NCBI GenBank assembly: GCA_937923355.1
Contig: CALAIO010000374.1
Coordinates: 1 to 8,222 of the forward strand
Source: an uncultured Rhizobiaceae group bacterium
GTDB lineage: Bacteria > Pseudomonadota > Alphaproteobacteria > Rhizobiales > Rhizobiaceae
DNA length: 8,222 nucleotides
Direction: 5' to 3'
The translations under genes and the position numbers were made by a program. The notes below the pieces were generated by a model that was not told the origin of the DNA, made no database searches, and saw only the letters and a program-made list of their open reading frames with translations. Below are positions 5,908 to 8,222 of the stretch, one piece after another (position 1 is the first letter of the stretch; each line of letters starts with the position of its first letter).

Positions 5908-6612
5908 ATGAGATTTGACCCACCTCTCATAGAAACACAACTTGTAAAACGCTATAAGCGTTTTCTTGCCGATGTTGAAATGCCTTCTGGTGAAATCATA
6001 ACGGTTCACTGCGCCAACCCGGGTTCTATGCTTGGTCTTACAGAGCCTGGTAACAGAGCATGGATTTCTGATAGCAAGAATCCAAAGCGTAAACTTCAAT
6101 ATTCACTCGAAATGATTGAAGTTGATGGTGTTATGGTTGGAATTAACACGTCACACCCGAATAAACTTGCAAGAGAAGCTATCGAGGCAAGCAGAATACC
6201 AGAACTTGCAGGATATCAAACGCTTAGAACAGAAGTAAAATACGGTGAGAATTCCCGTATTGATATTCTATTGCAGGATGACAACAAGCCAGACACTTAT
6301 GTCGAAGTTAAAAACGTACATTTTGTAAGAACCCCCGGCCTGCATGAATTTCCTGACAGTGTAACCGCACGGGGTGCCAAGCATCTGGATGAATTGGCAA
6401 GAGAAGTTGAAAAAGGTAATCGCGCTGTCATGCTTTACGTTATTCAGCGTAATGATGGTGACCAATTTCAATTTGCGGCTGATCTCGATCCTAATTATTT
6501 TGATGCTTTCAAACGCGCGCATGCAAAAGGCGTTGAAGCAATCGCTATTCGATGTAATGTGGAAATTATGGGTATTGAAGCCGTTGACCTTTTGCAAATC
6601 AACGACATTTAA
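5908..6612 (+). CDS. sfsA: SfsA family protein (sugar fermentation stimulation protein homologue)
   Basis: A 234-residue cytoplasmic protein of full family length. SfsA was named for stimulating maltose metabolism genes in E. coli when overexpressed, and DNA binding has been reported; its true cellular function remains unsettled. The N-terminal part (to about residue 80) corresponds to an OB-like domain and contains the conserved HCANPGSM (34-41). The C-terminal part has a PD-(D/E)XK nuclease-like signature: D119 in SRIDIL, E133 and K135 in YVEVKNV, then FPDSVTARGAKHL (148-160). All expected acidic and lysine positions are kept, so a nuclease-type activity is possible but unproven. The ATG at 5908 is 19 bases after the rne stop and has only a weak ribosome binding site, suggesting translation partly coupled to rne. 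The next gene, map, follows after 24 bases. Confidence 0.93.
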   Translation: MRFDPPLIETQLVKRYKRFLADVEMPSGEIITVHCANPGSMLGLTEPGNRAWISDSKNPKRKLQYSLEMIEVDGVMVGINTSHPNKLAREAIEASRIPELAGYQTLRTEVKYGENSRIDILLQDDNKPDTYVEVKNVHFVRTPGLHEFPDSVTARGAKHLDELAREVEKGNRAVMLYVIQRNDGDQFQFAADLDPNYFDAFKRAHAKGVEAIAIRCNVEIMGIEAVDLLQINDI

Positions 6613-6636
6613 AGTGCATGAAGATCAGGGTATAAA

Positions 6637-7461
6637 ATGACAGCTTATATAGAAGCAGCACAAGCACCGCTGAAAAACACAGGTGCAATAAAAATTTATA
6701 ACGATGATGATTTCGCTGGCATGCGAAAAGCGTCACAAGTCACAGCGAAATGTCTGGACGAGCTTTCCCATATGATTAAGCCTGGTGTAACCACACAGGA
6801 AATAGACGATTTTGTTTATAAATTCGGTTTGGAGCATGATGCTTATCCAGCAACACTAAATTACCGCGGATTTACAAAATCCTGTTGCACTTCAATCAAT
6901 CACGTAGTTTGTCATGGTATCCCAAATGAAAAACCATTGCGTGAAGGTGAGATTATCAATGTTGACGTTACCTACGTCATTGACGGATGGCACGGTGATT
7001 CAAGCCGCATGTATGCGGTAGGCGAAATCAAGCGCGCAGCTGAACGTTTAATCGAAGTTACCTATCAATCACTGATGTTGGGTATTGAAGCCGTTAAACC
7101 TGGCAATACAACGGGTCATATTGGAGAAGCAATTCAAACCTATGCAGAAGGACAACGTTGCTCAGTTGTAAGAGAGTTTTGTGGCCATGGTGTGGGAAAA
7201 CTATTCCATGATGCACCTAACGTCTTGCATTACGGCCGTGCAGGTGAAGGTGTTGAACTGCGCCCAGGCATGATATTCACCATCGAACCCATGATAAACT
7301 TGGGACGCCCTAGTGTTAAAGTTCTGGGTGATGGCTGGACGGCTGTAACCCGCGATCGTTCCCTGACAGCACAATTTGAGCATTCTGTTGGTGTTACAGA
7401 AAATGGTTGCGAGATATTTACGGCTTCCCCTGCAGGATATACACTTCCACCTTATGCTTAA
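6637..7461 (+). CDS. map: Methionine aminopeptidase, type I
   Basis: This 274-residue metalloenzyme removes the initiator methionine from nascent proteins after deformylation, acting at the ribosome in the cytoplasm. It has the pita-bread fold signature with all five metal ligands: D110 (INVDVT), D121 (HGDSSRM), H184 (CGHGVG), E217 (TIEPMI) and E248 (QFEHS), plus the substrate-contacting H93 (CHGIP). Spacing matches E. coli Map apart from one residue missing between H93 and D110. No long insertion is present between the ligands, which fits type I and excludes type II, and there is no N-terminal zinc-finger extension; the first 15 or so residues are a short polar leader. A purine-rich CAGGG sequence lies upstream of the ATG at 6637. 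Its stop codon overlaps the radC start by one base. This is normally an essential gene. Confidence 0.97.
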   Translation: MTAYIEAAQAPLKNTGAIKIYNDDDFAGMRKASQVTAKCLDELSHMIKPGVTTQEIDDFVYKFGLEHDAYPATLNYRGFTKSCCTSINHVVCHGIPNEKPLREGEIINVDVTYVIDGWHGDSSRMYAVGEIKRAAERLIEVTYQSLMLGIEAVKPGNTTGHIGEAIQTYAEGQRCSVVREFCGHGVGKLFHDAPNVLHYGRAGEGVELRPGMIFTIEPMINLGRPSVKVLGDGWTAVTRDRSLTAQFEHSVGVTENGCEIFTASPAGYTLPPYA

Positions 7462-8195
7462 TGAGCAAACCTGGTGAGCGGATGAACAAAAAAGAAAACG
7501 GTTTCGAAGAAGCAAGCCCTGCTGTTAGTGATGCGCATGGGCATAGAGGTCGTTTAAAATCCAGGTTTTTAAAAAGCGGTGCTAGTGCTTTAGCAGACTA
7601 TGAACTTCTTGAACTTTTATTATTCCGCTCAATTCCTCGTCGAGATACCAAACCGATTGCAAAAAACCTGATTAGTGTTTTTGGATCATTCGCTGAGGTT
7701 TTGGCGGCGCCACCCGAGCGATTACATGAGATTAAGGGTATTGGGCAATCAACCATTACTGACTTCCAAATCGTAAAAGCATCTGCAGAAGCGCTTGTCT
7801 CAGGCCAAGTTAGAGAAAAACCCCTGCTCGGCTCATGGTCTTCTGTAATAGACTATTGCCGCACCGCTATGGCATTTGAAGACAAAGAGCAATTCAGAAT
7901 CCTCTTTCTGGATAAAAGAAACAAACTGATTAAAGACGAAGTTCAACAAATAGGTACGGTAGATCACACGCCAGTATATCCAAGAGAAGTTGTGAAACGC
8001 GCTTTAGAACTTTCTGCAACTGCAATCATATTGGTTCATAATCACCCCTCAGGCGACCCTACACCTTCGCGTGCTGATATTGAAATGACCAAAACTATCA
8101 ATGAAATCGCCTCTTCATTGGGCATCACAGTACATGACCACATCATCATTGCGAAAGACGGTCACACGAGCTTGAAGGGTTTAAAGCTTTTTTGA
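7461..8195 (+). CDS. radC: RadC family JAMM/MPN-domain protein
   Basis: A 244-residue RadC (UPF0758) protein. The N-terminal part has the family signature [14 protein letters not shown] and [13 protein letters not shown] (27-55) and a helix-hairpin-helix-like segment around 87-103 (IKGIGQ). The C-terminal JAMM metalloprotease-like domain has E176 (YPREV), the HNHPSGD motif with H193 and H195, then S203 and D206, so the metal site looks complete. The old role in recombination repair of E. coli was traced to a recG allele, and function is uncertain; proposals centre on DNA transformation or repair contexts. The start is taken at ATG 7461, which shares one base with the map stop (TAATG) and suggests translational coupling. 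An alternative ATG at 7482 has GGTGAG close upstream (3-base spacer) and would shorten the protein by seven poorly conserved residues. Phage or plasmid RadC copies are usually shorter; this one is chromosomal in context. Confidence 0.95.
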   Translation: MSKPGERMNKKENGFEEASPAVSDAHGHRGRLKSRFLKSGASALADYELLELLLFRSIPRRDTKPIAKNLISVFGSFAEVLAAPPERLHEIKGIGQSTITDFQIVKASAEALVSGQVREKPLLGSWSSVIDYCRTAMAFEDKEQFRILFLDKRNKLIKDEVQQIGTVDHTPVYPREVVKRALELSATAIILVHNHPSGDPTPSRADIEMTKTINEIASSLGITVHDHIIIAKDGHTSLKGLKLF

Positions 8196-8198
8196 ACC
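8178..8198 (+). terminator. Weak hairpin at the end of radC
   Basis: GGTTTAAA (8178-8185) pairs with TTTGAACC (8191-8198), 8 bp with one G-U pair and a 5-base loop, spanning the radC stop codon. It is AT-rich and followed only by a broken pyrimidine stretch, so it is at most a poor terminator. The remaining bases to 8222 contain nothing else that I recognise. Confidence 0.2.
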
Positions 8199-8222
8199 TC
8201 TTTGCTACTCGAAATCGTATCT

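Noticed and set aside
7201..7515. Minus-strand frame of 104 codons opposite map and radC
   Set aside because: It overlaps two well supported genes, is Cys- and Ser-rich without domain features, and is a shadow frame.

Overview
The window carries six protein-coding genes from what looks like a moderately AT-rich alphaproteobacterium, probably in or near the Hyphomicrobiales (Rhizobiales). The evidence is an RNase E with an alphaproteobacterial architecture (a long charged insertion inside the S1 domain and a Gly-Trp-Trp tail), an AmiC-type amidase divergent from it, and a PBP1A-like transglycosylase downstream of the amidase. The species cannot be fixed from the sequence. I see no mobile element, tRNA, rRNA or CRISPR array.

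Left part, minus strand (1-2153): a cell-wall module. amiC (AMIN domain plus zinc amidase) is followed, after a 204-base gap, by the first 246 codons of a class A penicillin-binding protein (mrcA/PBP1A type), which runs off the left edge. One enzyme cuts the peptide from glycan strands at septation; the other builds glycan and cross-links.

Centre (2154-2732): a divergent regulatory region of 579 bases. It holds a candidate amiC promoter, a candidate rne promoter whose -35 lies within a perfect 9-bp inverted repeat with 21-bp centre spacing, and a roughly 320-base putative rne leader with several small hairpins and a possible leader ORF. This has the general form of an autoregulated RNase E leader, but that is inference.

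Right part, plus strand (2733-8195): rne, sfsA, map and radC lie head to tail with gaps of 19 and 24 bases and then a 1-base overlap, so they are probably co-transcribed at least in part. rne encodes the scaffold endonuclease of RNA decay and processing. sfsA encodes a PD-(D/E)XK-like protein of uncertain role. map encodes type I methionine aminopeptidase. radC encodes a JAMM-fold protein of unclear function. No strong terminator separates them.

All six genes belong to known families. The most interesting material is in RNase E: two long disordered, charge-patterned regions, one inside the S1 domain and one at the C-terminus, that share the same Arg/Lys-rich module, and the structured leader upstream. 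I did not find a convincing new defence or mobile system.
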